From NCBI RefSeq assembly GCF_900116855.1, contig NZ_UETD01000010.1:62001-126000 (forward strand): a stretch of DNA of 64,000 nucleotides, given 5' to 3'. Of this stretch, positions 1 to 9,202 are shown in pieces (the first letter of the stretch is position 1; every line of letters begins with the position of its first letter). A program made the position numbers and the translations under genes. The notes under the pieces are model-generated. The model was not told the origin of the DNA. It made no database searches and was given only the letters and a program-made list of their open reading frames with translations. Origin of the DNA: Ruminococcus flavefaciens. GTDB lineage: Bacteria > Bacillota > Clostridia > Oscillospirales > Ruminococcaceae.

Positions 1-13
1 TTATTGAGCGGTC

Positions 14-2008
14 TTACTGCTGTTCTTCGCCGCTGCCCTCGCCGCCTTCTACGGGCTGTTCGGGCTGCTGGGGAGGATCAGTCGGAGGAGGATCCGTCGG
101 AGGAGGATCCGTAGGTGCGGGAGCCGCTGTTGTAGGAGCCTGTGTTACGGGCTCTGCTGTTGTAGCAGGTGCTTCTGTTACCTGAGGAGCTGCTGTAGCA
201 TACTGCTGAGCGTTAGCATTCTCGGAAACATAGAATACAGTGAGCTTCTTGCCCTCCTTGTTGCTGAACAGTGTGTTCGGCGAAACTACCTTGCCGTCCA
301 CCTGAAGCTCTACGACTGTGTTTGCCTTGCCGTAGGAGCTCTTGGATTCGATGAACTGATAGTTGAAGTCGGTTATTCCTGCCTTGTCAAGGGCGTTCTT
401 GTACTGATCCACGGTCATTCCCGCGAAATCGGGGATATAAGCGGATTCCTTGCCCTTACTGACCTTGACCTTGATGACCTGTCCCTGAGATACCATTTCG
501 CCCTCGGGAACAGCCTGCTCGAAGATCATGTCGTTCTCGTAATCGTTATTGTACTCATATTCCGCGTCAAGCACGAAATAATCCTTCCATTTTTCCTTGA
601 CTACCTCATAGAAGCGTCCCACAAGCTTTGGCATTTCGGTGTCAGCAGCCTTTGTAGCCTCAGCGTCGTCAACTACGTTGGAGCTGATGGAGGAGCGTCT
701 TGTTCTCACGGATGAGGTCTCATCCTTTGGCGGTGTGAGTATGCTTATGAGTATTACGGAAAGGGTCAGGAGTATGGCGAGGAGCAGGAGTCCGATGATT
801 ATGGGAACCTTTATCCTGTCAACTGTGTTGACCTTTTCGTATTTATAGCTGTCGTCACGTCTGGGCTTTTTGTAGGAAGCCGCGCTGCGCTGGTGGATAA
901 CTTCCTGAGGCTGCTCATAGCTCTGCTGCTCGTGCTGATATGCACTCTGCTGATATACGGGCGCCTCGGGAGCGGCTGACGGAGTTTCCGAGGGGATACC
1001 GCTGTCGAGAAGAACTGTGCTGTCCATGTCCTCCTCATCCTCTGCGGGCTGCTCGAATAGTCTTGTTACCAGCTCTGTGATGGTCTGTATACGGTCTCTG
1101 CCATTGAGGTTCATACCCTCCATGATGACTCTGGAAACGTGGCGCGGAATGCGCGAATCCAGCATATGAGGCTCGTGGAGGTCGTCGTGCTTCTGTCGGC
1201 TTACGGAGTCAACGGGCATACAGCCTGTGAGTGCGCGGTAGAGAAGGGCGCAGACACCGTAAACGTCTGTCCATGAGCCCTGACGGCTGCTGCTGTTGGC
1301 AGAATACTGCTCGGGAGCGGCATAGCCCTTGAAGAGCTCATATTCAAGACCTGCGTTGGCTGTTCTCACAGCGGATACGCAGAAGCCTGAGAGCTTCAGC
1401 TCGCCCTTGTCGGTGATATAGACCGTATCGGGGCTGATGGCACGGTGTATGATACCTGCGTTGTGCAGGATACCTATAGTCGTGAAAAGGGGCGGGAATA
1501 TCTTGGAGACCTGTTCCCAGCTCAGCTCTCCTGCATTTTCCTTGAGATAATCCAGCATTTTCACGCCTTCGATGTATTCAAAAATGGTGTAGGTGGTATT
1601 GTTCTCGGCGAACATATCGAGTACAGGCGGTATATTTGAGTTATTGCGCAGTCTTGCCAGAGACTTGTTGAGCTCTGTATACTCAGCCATGAAAGCCTTG
1701 TACTTTGCAAGGTTGTTGTAGTTAACGCTGATAATAGCCTTGCCCTTTACTCTTGTGCAGAGGTTTATGGGCATATATTCTCTGATAAGTACCTTTTTGC
1801 CTGTGGTCGTATCACAGCCGATGTATGTGGCGCCTTCGCCGTTATATTCCAGAAGAATACCGCAGAGGTACTTGCTGTGGAGTATAGTACCGGGTGGGAC
1901 GTACATGGGGTCATATGAAGCAGTTTCAACGTATCCGCATGACGGGCAAACATGAAGCTCCTGTCCGTATGGTTCCATGCATTTAAAGCAATATTTACTG
2001 TCTCCCAA
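14..2008 (-). CDS. Zinc-ribbon / pseudokinase / PASTA membrane protein
   Basis: This 664-residue protein starts with a CxxC...CxxC zinc ribbon (C7, C10, C21, C24). A Ser/Thr kinase fold follows (about 45-310), then a membrane segment (about 404-427), two PASTA repeats, and a Pro/Thr-rich tail. PASTA domains of this family bind muropeptides outside the cell. The kinase fold lacks the key residues. The catalytic loop reads HRAISPDT (A190 for the HRD aspartate, T195 for the metal-binding Asn). The DFG region reads LSGFC. The strand normally carrying the VAIK lysine reads VLIREYM. It is therefore probably a pseudokinase that senses or scaffolds rather than phosphorylates. The ATG at 2008 is preceded by a GGAGGAGGAG-type RBS. 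IreB, the usual PASTA-kinase partner, is encoded at 59.7 kb. Confidence 0.85.
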   Translation of the reverse strand: MGDSKYCFKCMEPYGQELHVCPSCGYVETASYDPMYVPPGTILHSKYLCGILLEYNGEGATYIGCDTTTGKKVLIREYMPINLCTRVKGKAIISVNYNNLAKYKAFMAEYTELNKSLARLRNNSNIPPVLDMFAENNTTYTIFEYIEGVKMLDYLKENAGELSWEQVSKIFPPLFTTIGILHNAGIIHRAISPDTVYITDKGELKLSGFCVSAVRTANAGLEYELFKGYAAPEQYSANSSSRQGSWTDVYGVCALLYRALTGCMPVDSVSRQKHDDLHEPHMLDSRIPRHVSRVIMEGMNLNGRDRIQTITELVTRLFEQPAEDEEDMDSTVLLDSGIPSETPSAAPEAPVYQQSAYQHEQQSYEQPQEVIHQRSAASYKKPRRDDSYKYEKVNTVDRIKVPIIIGLLLLAILLTLSVILISILTPPKDETSSVRTRRSSISSNVVDDAEATKAADTEMPKLVGRFYEVVKEKWKDYFVLDAEYEYNNDYENDMIFEQAVPEGEMVSQGQVIKVKVSKGKESAYIPDFAGMTVDQYKNALDKAGITDFNYQFIESKSSYGKANTVVELQVDGKVVSPNTLFSNKEGKKLTVFYVSENANAQQYATAAPQVTEAPATTAEPVTQAPTTAAPAPTDPPPTDPPPTDPPQQPEQPVEGGEGSGEEQQ

Positions 2009-2189
2009 AGCAGCTCCTCCTCCTAAAGAAAAGTCAATGCCCTAAATAGGCATCATATCTATTTTAACAGCAAATCGCCGAAATGTCAACTGTTTAATGA
2101 CTGATATTGCGAAAACATATGAATTTGTATTTTTTTTGTAACAATTTCAGCGGTAATTTTCCTTAATTGTAACCTTTTGCGGCTGAGAT

Positions 2190-2364
2190 AAATCAAAATT
2201 TAGCTTTGCTAAATTTTGATTTGAGTTTAGAGTTTAGAGTTTAAAGTTGTGGAGTCACCTGCGGCGACAATATTTAAATATTGTGAGCGAAGCGAACACA
2301 TTAACTCTCAACTCTCAACTTTCAACTATCAACTTAGCGCATACGCGCTAAATTATGATTTATC
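2190..2364. repeat. Palindromic intergenic repeat cluster
   Basis: The gap between the pseudokinase gene and the coiled-coil gene has no credible ORF. It contains a perfect 15-bp stem with a TTT loop (2190-2222) that is identical to one end of the 187-bp element at 17.2 kb. Short tandem TTTAGAG-like units follow, then their approximate inverse (CTCAACT units), and finally a TTAGCGC-atac-GCGCTAA palindrome (2335-2352). The same palindrome core appears after the CotH gene at 48.4 kb. Confidence 0.7.
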
Positions 2365-2373
2365 AGAAAAAAC

Positions 2374-2412
2374 GAAGCTCCTGAGCACTTCAAGCACTCA
2401 GGAGCTTTTTTT
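2374..2412 (-). terminator. Rho-independent terminator after coiled-coil gene
   Basis: A GCTCCTGAG / CTCAGGAGC stem with a short loop lies 8 bp past the stop of the 2420-4825 gene. T-runs flank it on both strands, so it can act for the minus-strand gene. Confidence 0.8.
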
Positions 2413-2419
2413 CACTGTA

Positions 2420-4825
2420 TCAGATATTGCCGCTGTTTACGGAGATTATCTTCATGGAATTGAAACGGAATGTGCCGTCTTCCTTTTCGGTGAGCTTGTA
2501 CTCAGCCTGCTTGGCGACGTTCTTTTCCATCCATGTGGGGAGCTCCGCGATATAATCAACGGTAAGAGTATATTCGCTGCCGTTCTTGACAATGGATTTT
2601 ACCTCGGGAGCGTATGTATGGGTGATAGGCTTCACCTTTACGTTGTATGCTCCGTCGGAGTAGTAAAATCTTGACTCAACGGGACCTACGGTGCAGTGGT
2701 TGAACTGTGGGATATTCTCGCCGAACAGCTCTACTGCGTACTTCTCTACGTCAACGTCGGGGATAGTCACTGTGTCAAGTGTGGCGTCATACTTGGATAT
2801 CTTGCTGTCGTCCATGATGATGGACCAGATGGTAGCGGTAACGATCTGCTCCGATGTGAGCTGTGAGGGATCGCTGAATGGCTCTATATCCATGATTACG
2901 GCAGGATAGACCATCTGTGTGAAGCTGTCCTTCTTTACCTCACCCGATGTGAAGCTTCTTGCCAGTCCGATACCCTTGAAAACTGTGGCAATGATACCGA
3001 TTATGGCGAATGCTGTCATTACTACGCCGAGAATGGTGTAGAGGAGCTTCTTTCTGTTGGGGTCCTTGGCAGGTTCATCGGAGCTGCTCTCCACGTTTTC
3101 CCTGCGCTGAGCGATGAGCTCGTCGGGGTCCTCGTCAAGTATCCTCTCAAGTGCGGATGTCACCTTGCCCTTGGGCTTTTCTTCCTTTACGGGAGCAGCT
3201 TCTGCGGGCTTTTCTTCATCCTCGGGCTTCTCGGGAGCTGTCTCCTCAGCCTTTTCGGCAGTTTCGGGCTCCTCGGGAGCTATATCCTCATCGGGGAGTA
3301 TGTCCTCCTCGGGCTCGTCAATAACGATAGGCGGAGCGATAGCGCCCATCTGTGCGCGGCGCATCTCGATGACCTGCTGCTGCTTGTCGGCAGGGAGAGC
3401 GTCAAAGCGCTCCTTCAGGTCGGGAGTGAGTCCCGAGATGATGTCCTCGTCGGACATTATAAGAGGCTCAGAGCTTGTGTTTTCGGGCTCCTCAGCCTTT
3501 GTCTCGTTCATGTCGGCAATGGCTTCTGCTGCGTCCTCGCGGATATTTTCCAGCATACTTCCCACGGGGTCGCTCTCGTGAGACACTTCCTCATCGTGTA
3601 TAGCGGCTATGGCTGCATCGATAAGGTCGGTAGCGGAGGGCTCCTCTGCCGGCTCAAAAAGTCCGTCCTCGGGAGCAGCTTCCGTATCGGGCTTGGGTTC
3701 GTCCTTGCCCTTGTTTTTCAGCTTCTTGAAAAGGCTGATCTTCTTGGGCTTTGCTGTCTCGGCGGCAGCTTCTGCCATCTCCTCTGCGGGAGCGGCAGCG
3801 GCTTCTCCGAGAGCCTCTATTGCAGCGTCAACGGCTTCCTCGGCGGAGGAGTTGACTATCGTCTCCTCGGTGAATGTAACCGGTGCAGGTGCTTTTTCCT
3901 CGGCAGCTTCCGCAAGACGCTTCATTTCCTCTATGCGGCGCTGTCTCTCGGCTTCTTCCTCTGCAAGTCTGCGCTTTTCGGCTTCCTCAGCGAGACGTGC
4001 CTGCTCAGCTTCCTCTGCAAGGCGGCGCTGTCTCTCGGCTTCTTCCTCTGCAAGTCTGCGCTTTTCGGCTTCCTCAGCGAGACGAGCCTGCTCAGCTTCC
4101 TCTGCAAGGCGGCGCTGTTTCTCAGCTTCCTCCTGTGCAAGTCTGCGTTTTTCAGCTTCCTCAGCGAGACGAGCCTGCTCAGCTTCTTCTGCAAGGCGGC
4201 GCTGTCTCTCGGCTTCCTCCTGTGCAAGTCTGCGCTTTTCGGCTTCCTCAGCGAGACGCTGTCTTTCGGCAGCAGCCTCAGCAGCTCTCCTTGCTCTCTC
4301 GGCAGCTCTTGCCTCTTCTGCGGCAGCTTCCGCAGCTCTCTGCGCCTGCTGCTCTCTTTCAAATTCCTGACGGCGGAGCGCTTCGTAGTCGGGCAGCTCT
4401 CCCGTGATCACTATCTTTTTCTTCTTAGCAGGCTTGGGGAGCTCCTCGCTTACGGGCACCGTATCGAATACCCTTGTCATTTCCGCTGTGGGCTCTGTGT
4501 GCATCACCTCGGCAATGATATTGGGTACCTCCTCGGCAGGAGACTCCTCGGGGGCGATACTCTCGGGGGATGGAGCAAATTCGTGTGTGGGGGGAGCGAA
4601 TTCCCATGACGCAGGCGGCGCATTATCGGGAATTACAGGCTGCTCGTCCTCGATGTGGTGCTTTTCCTCCTCGAGAGCGTGGAGCAGGTCGTCCACCGAC
4701 ATATTGTCGAATCTGCTTTTTCGCACAGCCCTTGGTGTGGTATGGCTCCTTGCAGGCGTACTGCTGCTTCCGCCGCCGTCCATAAGGCTGTTGAGCATAT
4801 CGTCAAGATCTTTTCTAATAGCCAT
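2420..4825 (-). CDS. Long coiled-coil membrane protein, function unknown
   Basis: The product has about 801 residues and matches no family I recognise. The ATG at 4825 is chosen over a TTG at 4843 because GGAGG sits 5 bp before it. The acidic N-terminal third is followed by a highly repetitive charged coiled coil (about 160-310) built from units such as EEAERQRRLAEEAEQARLAE. A long Glu/Ala/Pro-rich region follows, then one membrane segment (LLYTILGVVMTAFAIIGIIA) and a C-terminal domain of about 180 residues predicted outside the cell. The near-identical coiled-coil units produce long false ORFs in all other frames. It may act as a stalk or spacer, or in cell-envelope organisation. A terminator separates it from the PASTA gene downstream. 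Confidence 0.75.
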   Translation of the reverse strand: MAIRKDLDDMLNSLMDGGGSSSTPARSHTTPRAVRKSRFDNMSVDDLLHALEEEKHHIEDEQPVIPDNAPPASWEFAPPTHEFAPSPESIAPEESPAEEVPNIIAEVMHTEPTAEMTRVFDTVPVSEELPKPAKKKKIVITGELPDYEALRRQEFEREQQAQRAAEAAAEEARAAERARRAAEAAAERQRLAEEAEKRRLAQEEAERQRRLAEEAEQARLAEEAEKRRLAQEEAEKQRRLAEEAEQARLAEEAEKRRLAEEEAERQRRLAEEAEQARLAEEAEKRRLAEEEAERQRRIEEMKRLAEAAEEKAPAPVTFTEETIVNSSAEEAVDAAIEALGEAAAAPAEEMAEAAAETAKPKKISLFKKLKNKGKDEPKPDTEAAPEDGLFEPAEEPSATDLIDAAIAAIHDEEVSHESDPVGSMLENIREDAAEAIADMNETKAEEPENTSSEPLIMSDEDIISGLTPDLKERFDALPADKQQQVIEMRRAQMGAIAPPIVIDEPEEDILPDEDIAPEEPETAEKAEETAPEKPEDEEKPAEAAPVKEEKPKGKVTSALERILDEDPDELIAQRRENVESSSDEPAKDPNRKKLLYTILGVVMTAFAIIGIIATVFKGIGLARSFTSGEVKKDSFTQMVYPAVIMDIEPFSDPSQLTSEQIVTATIWSIIMDDSKISKYDATLDTVTIPDVDVEKYAVELFGENIPQFNHCTVGPVESRFYYSDGAYNVKVKPITHTYAPEVKSIVKNGSEYTLTVDYIAELPTWMEKNVAKQAEYKLTEKEDGTFRFNSMKIISVNSGNI

Positions 4826-4880
4826 TTCGACCTCCAAAATCAAGTGAATATTCTGATGTTGCCGCGCGGAGGCGGCGGTT

Positions 4881-6128
4881 TTATCTGATCTGACCGTCTC
4901 CGTTGATCAGGTATTTTACTGTGGTAAGTTCAGTAAGTCCCATGGGACCTCTTGCGTGGAGCTTCTGGGTGGAAATGCCTATTTCTGCGCCGAAGCCGAA
5001 TTCGCCGCCGTCTGTGAAACGGGTGGAAGCATTGACATAGACAGCTGCTGCGTCTACCTGCTTCTGGAATTTCCGTGCATTTGCAAGCGAGCTCGTAACG
5101 ATGCACTCCGAATGCTTTGTGCTGTACTTTCTTATATGTGCGATAGCCTCGTCGATGTCGTCAACTACCTTGACTGCTATGACGAAGTCGTTGAACTCTG
5201 TGGCATACTCGGTCTCGGTAGCCTTTTCGATGCCGCTGCCGAGAATAGAGATGGTCCTGTCACAGCCGTATATCTTCACATCGTGCTCCTTGAAGCGCTC
5301 TGCTATAAGGGGCAGGAACTTGTCTGCGATGTCCTTGTGTACCAGCAGGCTCTCGATAGCGTTGCACACCGAGGGACGCTGTGTCTTGGCGTTGTCGGTG
5401 ATATTCACAGCCATGTCAAGGTCTGCGGATGCGTCTATGTAGGCGTGGCAGTTGCCTGCACCTGTTTCGATAACGGGAACAGTTGCGTTCTTTACTACTG
5501 CCTGAATGAGGTTAGCGCTTCCTCTGGGGATAATAACGTCCACATAGCCGTTGAGACGCATGAGCTCGTTAGTGGTCTCGCGGTCTGTGTTGTCAACGAC
5601 CTGTATAACGTCCGCAGGGAGACCTGCTTCCTCCACAGCCTTACGCATGATGTTTCCGAGGCAGATGTTGGAGTTTATTGCCTCCTTGCCGCCCTTAAGG
5701 ATAACAACGTTGCCTGCCTTGAGACACAGTGCAGCCGCGTCAACTGTAACATTGGGACGTGACTCGAAGATTATTCCGATAACACCCAGCGGTACGCGGG
5801 TCTTGATTATCTGCAAGCCGTTGGGACGGTTTCCGCCGCCGATGACCTCACCGATGGGATCCTTCAGGGCGATGAGCTCGTCAACTCCCTTGGCGATGCC
5901 CTCGATGCGTTTTTCGTCAAGCTTCAGTCTGTCCTGCTTAGCCTCGGTCATGCCGTTTGCCTTTGCAGCGGCGATGTCCTTGGCGTTAGCCTCGATTATA
6001 AGCTGCTTGTTTTCAATGAGCGCCTTTGATATAGCTGCAAGGGCGCTGTCCTTCATCTGAGTTGAAGCGCCTGCTGCGGCAGCTTCGGCTGCCTTGGCTC
6101 TTTTTCCCAGTTCCTCTGTATAGCTCAT
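4881..6128 (-). CDS. proA: Gamma-glutamyl phosphate reductase
   Basis: ProA is the NADPH-dependent enzyme that reduces gamma-glutamyl phosphate to glutamate semialdehyde, the second step of proline synthesis. The 415-residue length is normal. The aldehyde-dehydrogenase-like fold shows the family stretches IGIIFESRPNVT, LKGGKEAINSN and IPRGSANLI. It has the catalytic-cysteine region TQRPSVCNAIESLL and the C-terminal RFTDGGEFGFGAEIGIST. AGAGGTG precedes the ATG. It lies downstream of a dCMP deaminase gene and proB on the same strand, so the two proline genes are interrupted by one unrelated gene. Confidence 0.97.
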   Translation of the reverse strand: MSYTEELGKRAKAAEAAAAGASTQMKDSALAAISKALIENKQLIIEANAKDIAAAKANGMTEAKQDRLKLDEKRIEGIAKGVDELIALKDPIGEVIGGGNRPNGLQIIKTRVPLGVIGIIFESRPNVTVDAAALCLKAGNVVILKGGKEAINSNICLGNIMRKAVEEAGLPADVIQVVDNTDRETTNELMRLNGYVDVIIPRGSANLIQAVVKNATVPVIETGAGNCHAYIDASADLDMAVNITDNAKTQRPSVCNAIESLLVHKDIADKFLPLIAERFKEHDVKIYGCDRTISILGSGIEKATETEYATEFNDFVIAVKVVDDIDEAIAHIRKYSTKHSECIVTSSLANARKFQKQVDAAAVYVNASTRFTDGGEFGFGAEIGISTQKLHARGPMGLTELTTVKYLINGDGQIR

Positions 6129-6228
6129 TATTCACACCTCTTGTTCAATCTCTGTTATATATTACGAATATCTTGTTTTCTGTACACGATGAAGCCGCTG
6201 TTACGGTCTGTATAAGCAGCTTTATGAT

Positions 6229-6717
6229 TTATCCCTCAAGGTACCATTCAAGCTTTTCGGCAGGCATTTTTATATAGTCGTTGGGAGCGTCGCTCTGTCG
6301 GAGGTATACGTTCCTTATCCCCGCCTGTATTATCATTCTTGCGCAAAGGGGGCAGGGCTTTGCTTTGTGTACGCTGCCGTCGGAGGGGTTCACACCTGTC
6401 AGGTAGAGGTCGGCACCCACGGTCTGCTCACGGGAGCAGTTAAGCAGCGCATTTGCCTCGGCGTGTACAGCTCTGCACATACCGTAGCCCTCGCCCTGAT
6501 GGAGACCAAGTGGTATCCTCGGGCATTCTCCTCTGTCACAGCAGTTTTCCGTGCCTCGGGGAGAGCCGTTGTAGCCTGTTGACAGCACTGCGTCGTTCTT
6601 GACTATGACCGCGCCGTATTTGCGCTTGAGACAGGTGCTCCTGTAAGCGAATACCTCTGCGCAGTTGAGGTATGTGTCCTCCTTGGACACTCTCTCGCTG
6701 CCTCTGGAAATTATCAT
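6229..6717 (-). CDS. dCMP/cytidine deaminase family protein (ComEB-like)
   Basis: This 162-residue zinc-dependent deaminase probably converts dCMP to dUMP for dTTP synthesis. The zinc site is complete: HAEAN supplies the His and catalytic Glu, and PCPLCARMI supplies the two Cys. The N-terminal stretch RSTCLKRKYGAVIVKND and GYNGSPRGTENC are typical of dCMP deaminases and of ComEB proteins. GGAGG lies 6 bp before the ATG. It sits 28 bp after proB, so it is likely cotranscribed with the proline genes. Guanine or tRNA-adenosine deaminase is less likely because of the CDRGECPR insertion before the HAE motif. Confidence 0.93.
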   Translation of the reverse strand: MIISRGSERVSKEDTYLNCAEVFAYRSTCLKRKYGAVIVKNDAVLSTGYNGSPRGTENCCDRGECPRIPLGLHQGEGYGMCRAVHAEANALLNCSREQTVGADLYLTGVNPSDGSVHKAKPCPLCARMIIQAGIRNVYLRQSDAPNDYIKMPAEKLEWYLEG

Positions 6718-6745
6718 ATCGAACCTCCGTGAATGGTGTCGGCGG

Positions 6746-7537
6746 TTATTTTGCCTTGAAAAGGGTACCTATCTCCTTGTCCTCAAAGAGGTCGTAGAGC
6801 TTCTCGGGGTCCCTGCCGTTCATGATGACCATGTCGATGCCTGCGTTTGTGGCTATCTTTGCGGCGGTTATCTTGGTGGACATACCGCCTGTGCCCAGAC
6901 TTGTTCCTGCGCCGCCTGCCATTGCCTCTATCTCGGGAGTTATCTCCTCGACAAGGGGAATGGGTTTTGCGTCGGGATTTGAGCGGGGGTCATCATCGTA
7001 GAGAGCGTCGATGTCTGACAGTATCAGCAGCAGGTCGGCTCTTGACAGCTCCGCAACAAGGGCGGAGAGGGAATCGTTCTCGCCTATCTCAAGCTCCAGC
7101 TCGTCGATGGCGATGGTGTCGTTCTCGTTTACGATGGGGATAACGTCCATATTCACCAGCTTCTCCACGGTATTCATGAAGTTCTCGCAGTGATTGGGGT
7201 TATTGATTATGGTCTTGGTGAGCAGTATCTGCGCCACCGTGACGCTGTATTTAGCGAACATATCGTCATAGACGTGCATGAGCTCGCACTGACCGATGGC
7301 GGCAACAGCCTGCTTGGTCTTGGTGTCCTTCGGCTTTTCGGGGAGTCCCAGCTTGCCTGCGCCCAGACCAACGGCTCCCGAGGAGACCATGATTATCTCT
7401 CTGCCAGAGTTGTGCAGGTCGGAAATAACGCGCACAAGGTTGGTCATGCGGCGTATGTTGAGCTTGCCCGTCTTGTGAGCGAGGGTAGAAGTGCCCAGCT
7501 TTATGACGATACGCTTTTTGTCGGATATATTTCTCAT
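6746..7537 (-). CDS. proB: Glutamate 5-kinase
   Basis: ProB phosphorylates glutamate at the gamma position, the feedback-inhibited first step of proline synthesis. The 263-residue protein is the short form, consisting of the amino-acid-kinase domain alone without the C-terminal PUA domain of the E. coli enzyme. Motifs seen are VIKLGTSTLAHKTGKLN at the N-terminus, MVSSGAVGLGAGKLGL, IPIVNENDTIAIDE, and GTGGMSTKITAAKIA near the C-terminus. The ATG is preceded by AAGGAAG. The order proB / deaminase / proA suggests one transcript. Confidence 0.97.
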   Translation of the reverse strand: MRNISDKKRIVIKLGTSTLAHKTGKLNIRRMTNLVRVISDLHNSGREIIMVSSGAVGLGAGKLGLPEKPKDTKTKQAVAAIGQCELMHVYDDMFAKYSVTVAQILLTKTIINNPNHCENFMNTVEKLVNMDVIPIVNENDTIAIDELELEIGENDSLSALVAELSRADLLLILSDIDALYDDDPRSNPDAKPIPLVEEITPEIEAMAGGAGTSLGTGGMSTKITAAKIATNAGIDMVIMNGRDPEKLYDLFEDKEIGTLFKAK

Positions 7538-7552
7538 AGGTACTGACTTCCT

Positions 7553-8503
7553 TCAGTTGACTTTATTCTGCGGCTTTCCGCTCTGCCAAGCCCTGATGTT
7601 CTCACATACGATATCCACAAGGCGCTGTCTGGTCTCCAGAGGCGCCCATGCGGTATGTGGAGTGATGACGCAGTTCTTTGCGCCCTTGAGGGGAGTATCG
7701 GGAGACATGGGCTCCTTTACCAGCACATCAAGGTATGCGGCGGCAATTTTTCCGCTGCTGAGCGCAGCTGCAAGGTCGGCTTCGTTGACCACTCCGCCTC
7801 TTGAGGTATTTATCAGCATTGCCGAGGGCTTCATATGGGAGAGGAGCTCCTCATTGATGATGCCTGCGGTCTGCTCGGTAAGAGGGCAGTGGAAGGTGAT
7901 GACGTCAGCCTTTTCTGCCGCTGTGAACAGGTCTGTGACCTCATAGGGGCAGTCCTTGGGCTGAGTCCTTGTGCTTATAACTATGTTCATGCCGAAGGCT
8001 GAGCCTATCTCGGCTACCTTTCTTCCTATCGAGCCGTAGCCCACTATGGCAAGGGTCTTGCCTGCCAGCTCTGAGGTGGGGACGGGAAAGTATGAGAAGG
8101 CAGGGGAACGCTCCCACTCGCCGTTTTTCACGGCTGTATCGTAGTCTCTTATGCGGCTGAAGCGGTCAAGTATGTAGGCGAAGGTCTGCTGAGCCACGGC
8201 GTTGGTGGAATACTGACCTGCGTTGCATACGGTTATGCCCTTTTCAGCGGCATAGTCGATGTCCACGTTATTGAAGCCCGTGGCGAAAAGTCCCACATAT
8301 TTTATGTTGGGGCAGGCGTCCATGACCTCCTTGGTGATGAGCACCTTGTTGCAGAGGACTATGTCTGCGTCGCCGATATTTGCAGCGGTCTCCTCGGGCT
8401 TTGTAAGCGGTATTATCTTTACCTCGCCCAGCTCCTCAAGCTGAGTAGTGGGGATATCTCCGCTTATGTTGACCGTGTACCAGTCAAGGACTGCTATCTT
8501 CAC
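7553..8503 (-). CDS. D-2-hydroxyacid dehydrogenase
   Basis: This 316-residue NAD(P)-dependent oxidoreductase resembles glycerate and hydroxypyruvate dehydrogenases. It has the Rossmann motif VGYGSIGRKVAEIG, the substrate-binding NTSRGGVVNEADL region with its catalytic Arg, and the PHTAWAP region with the catalytic His. The true substrate cannot be read from sequence; a second, more LdhA-like paralogue is encoded at 39.5 kb. It lies 15 bp upstream of proB and 3 bp downstream of the membrane-protein gene, so it belongs to the same minus-strand run. Confidence 0.9.
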   Translation of the reverse strand: MKIAVLDWYTVNISGDIPTTQLEELGEVKIIPLTKPEETAANIGDADIVLCNKVLITKEVMDACPNIKYVGLFATGFNNVDIDYAAEKGITVCNAGQYSTNAVAQQTFAYILDRFSRIRDYDTAVKNGEWERSPAFSYFPVPTSELAGKTLAIVGYGSIGRKVAEIGSAFGMNIVISTRTQPKDCPYEVTDLFTAAEKADVITFHCPLTEQTAGIINEELLSHMKPSAMLINTSRGGVVNEADLAAALSSGKIAAAYLDVLVKEPMSPDTPLKGAKNCVITPHTAWAPLETRQRLVDIVCENIRAWQSGKPQNKVN

Positions 8504-8506
8504 GGA

Positions 8507-8920
8507 TTATTCCTCCTCGTCAGCCTTGTCGCTGTCGGCTTCCTCAGCCTTCTCCTCGTCAGCCTTGTCGCTGCCGGCTTCCTCAGCCTTTTCCTCGGCA
8601 GCCGCTGTAACAGCTGCCTCTGCCTTCTTGGGCTTGAATACGAAAGTGGATATAACAGCGAGGAGAATGAGTATCAGCTCGATGATACCAACTGTATAGT
8701 AGAGGGTCTTGTTATTGGACACCCATAACAGCAGTGATATGGGTACTGCGATCGCAAAAATGAGCTGGTAGGGCTTTTTCTGTACTGCAAATCTGAAACC
8801 GAAAAAGATCACGGATATTATAACGATAGCGATGTGCATGGGAAATGGGAATGGGAAGATCGTAGGATTTTCTGCGTCCGAGATCTGTGCGAGATTGGTA
8901 AGCATATTTGTGAAGTTCAT
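8507..8920 (-). CDS. Small membrane protein with Lys/Glu/Ala-rich tail
   Basis: The product has about 137 residues and no family assignment. The internal ATG at 8920 is preferred over 8947 because GGAGAT lies directly upstream, while the longer form has no RBS. Three or four hydrophobic segments occupy the first 100 residues. The cytoplasmic tail carries an imperfect repeat (EEKAEEAGSDKADEEKAEEA) that is duplicated at the DNA level. It is the first gene of the run leading to the hydroxyacid dehydrogenase and proB. Confidence 0.7.
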   Translation of the reverse strand: MNFTNMLTNLAQISDAENPTIFPFPFPMHIAIVIISVIFFGFRFAVQKKPYQLIFAIAVPISLLLWVSNNKTLYYTVGIIELILILLAVISTFVFKPKKAEAAVTAAAEEKAEEAGSDKADEEKAEEADSDKADEEE

Positions 8921-9101
8921 ATTATCTCCGATCCTCCGCCCTTTCATGGTGTTTTACACAAAGGCGGATATTTATAAGATTGCAAAAGTCTGCACATTAC
9001 AGTATAACACAAACAGCCGAGAAATTCAACTATAATTTTAAAAAATACACAAAAAATTTATGACGGGTTTCCGCGTATTTTCGGCTGTTTTTAACAGGGA
9101 C

Positions 9102-9130
9102 TTGAATTTTTTCACAAAGCGACGTATAAT
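9102..9130 (+). promoter_or_regulatory. Sigma-A-type promoter for the response-regulator operon
   Basis: TTGAAT and a perfect TATAAT are separated by 17 bp, about 70 bp before the response-regulator start. Confidence 0.75.
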
Positions 9131-9202
9131 AATATTTGTCAGACCACTGAACACTGAGTAATGATAACGTATCACTCCCGCGCAGGGAAAGGAGACTTTT
9201 TT

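Noticed and set aside
2249..2674. 141-residue plus-strand ORF
   Set aside because: Begins in repeat DNA, crosses a terminator and continues antisense to the coiled-coil gene.
3578..4609. Long plus-strand ORFs opposite the coiled-coil gene
   Set aside because: They arise from the repetitive Glu/Ala/Arg codons of the real minus-strand gene, have no RBS, and give low-complexity Leu/Cys/Ser products.
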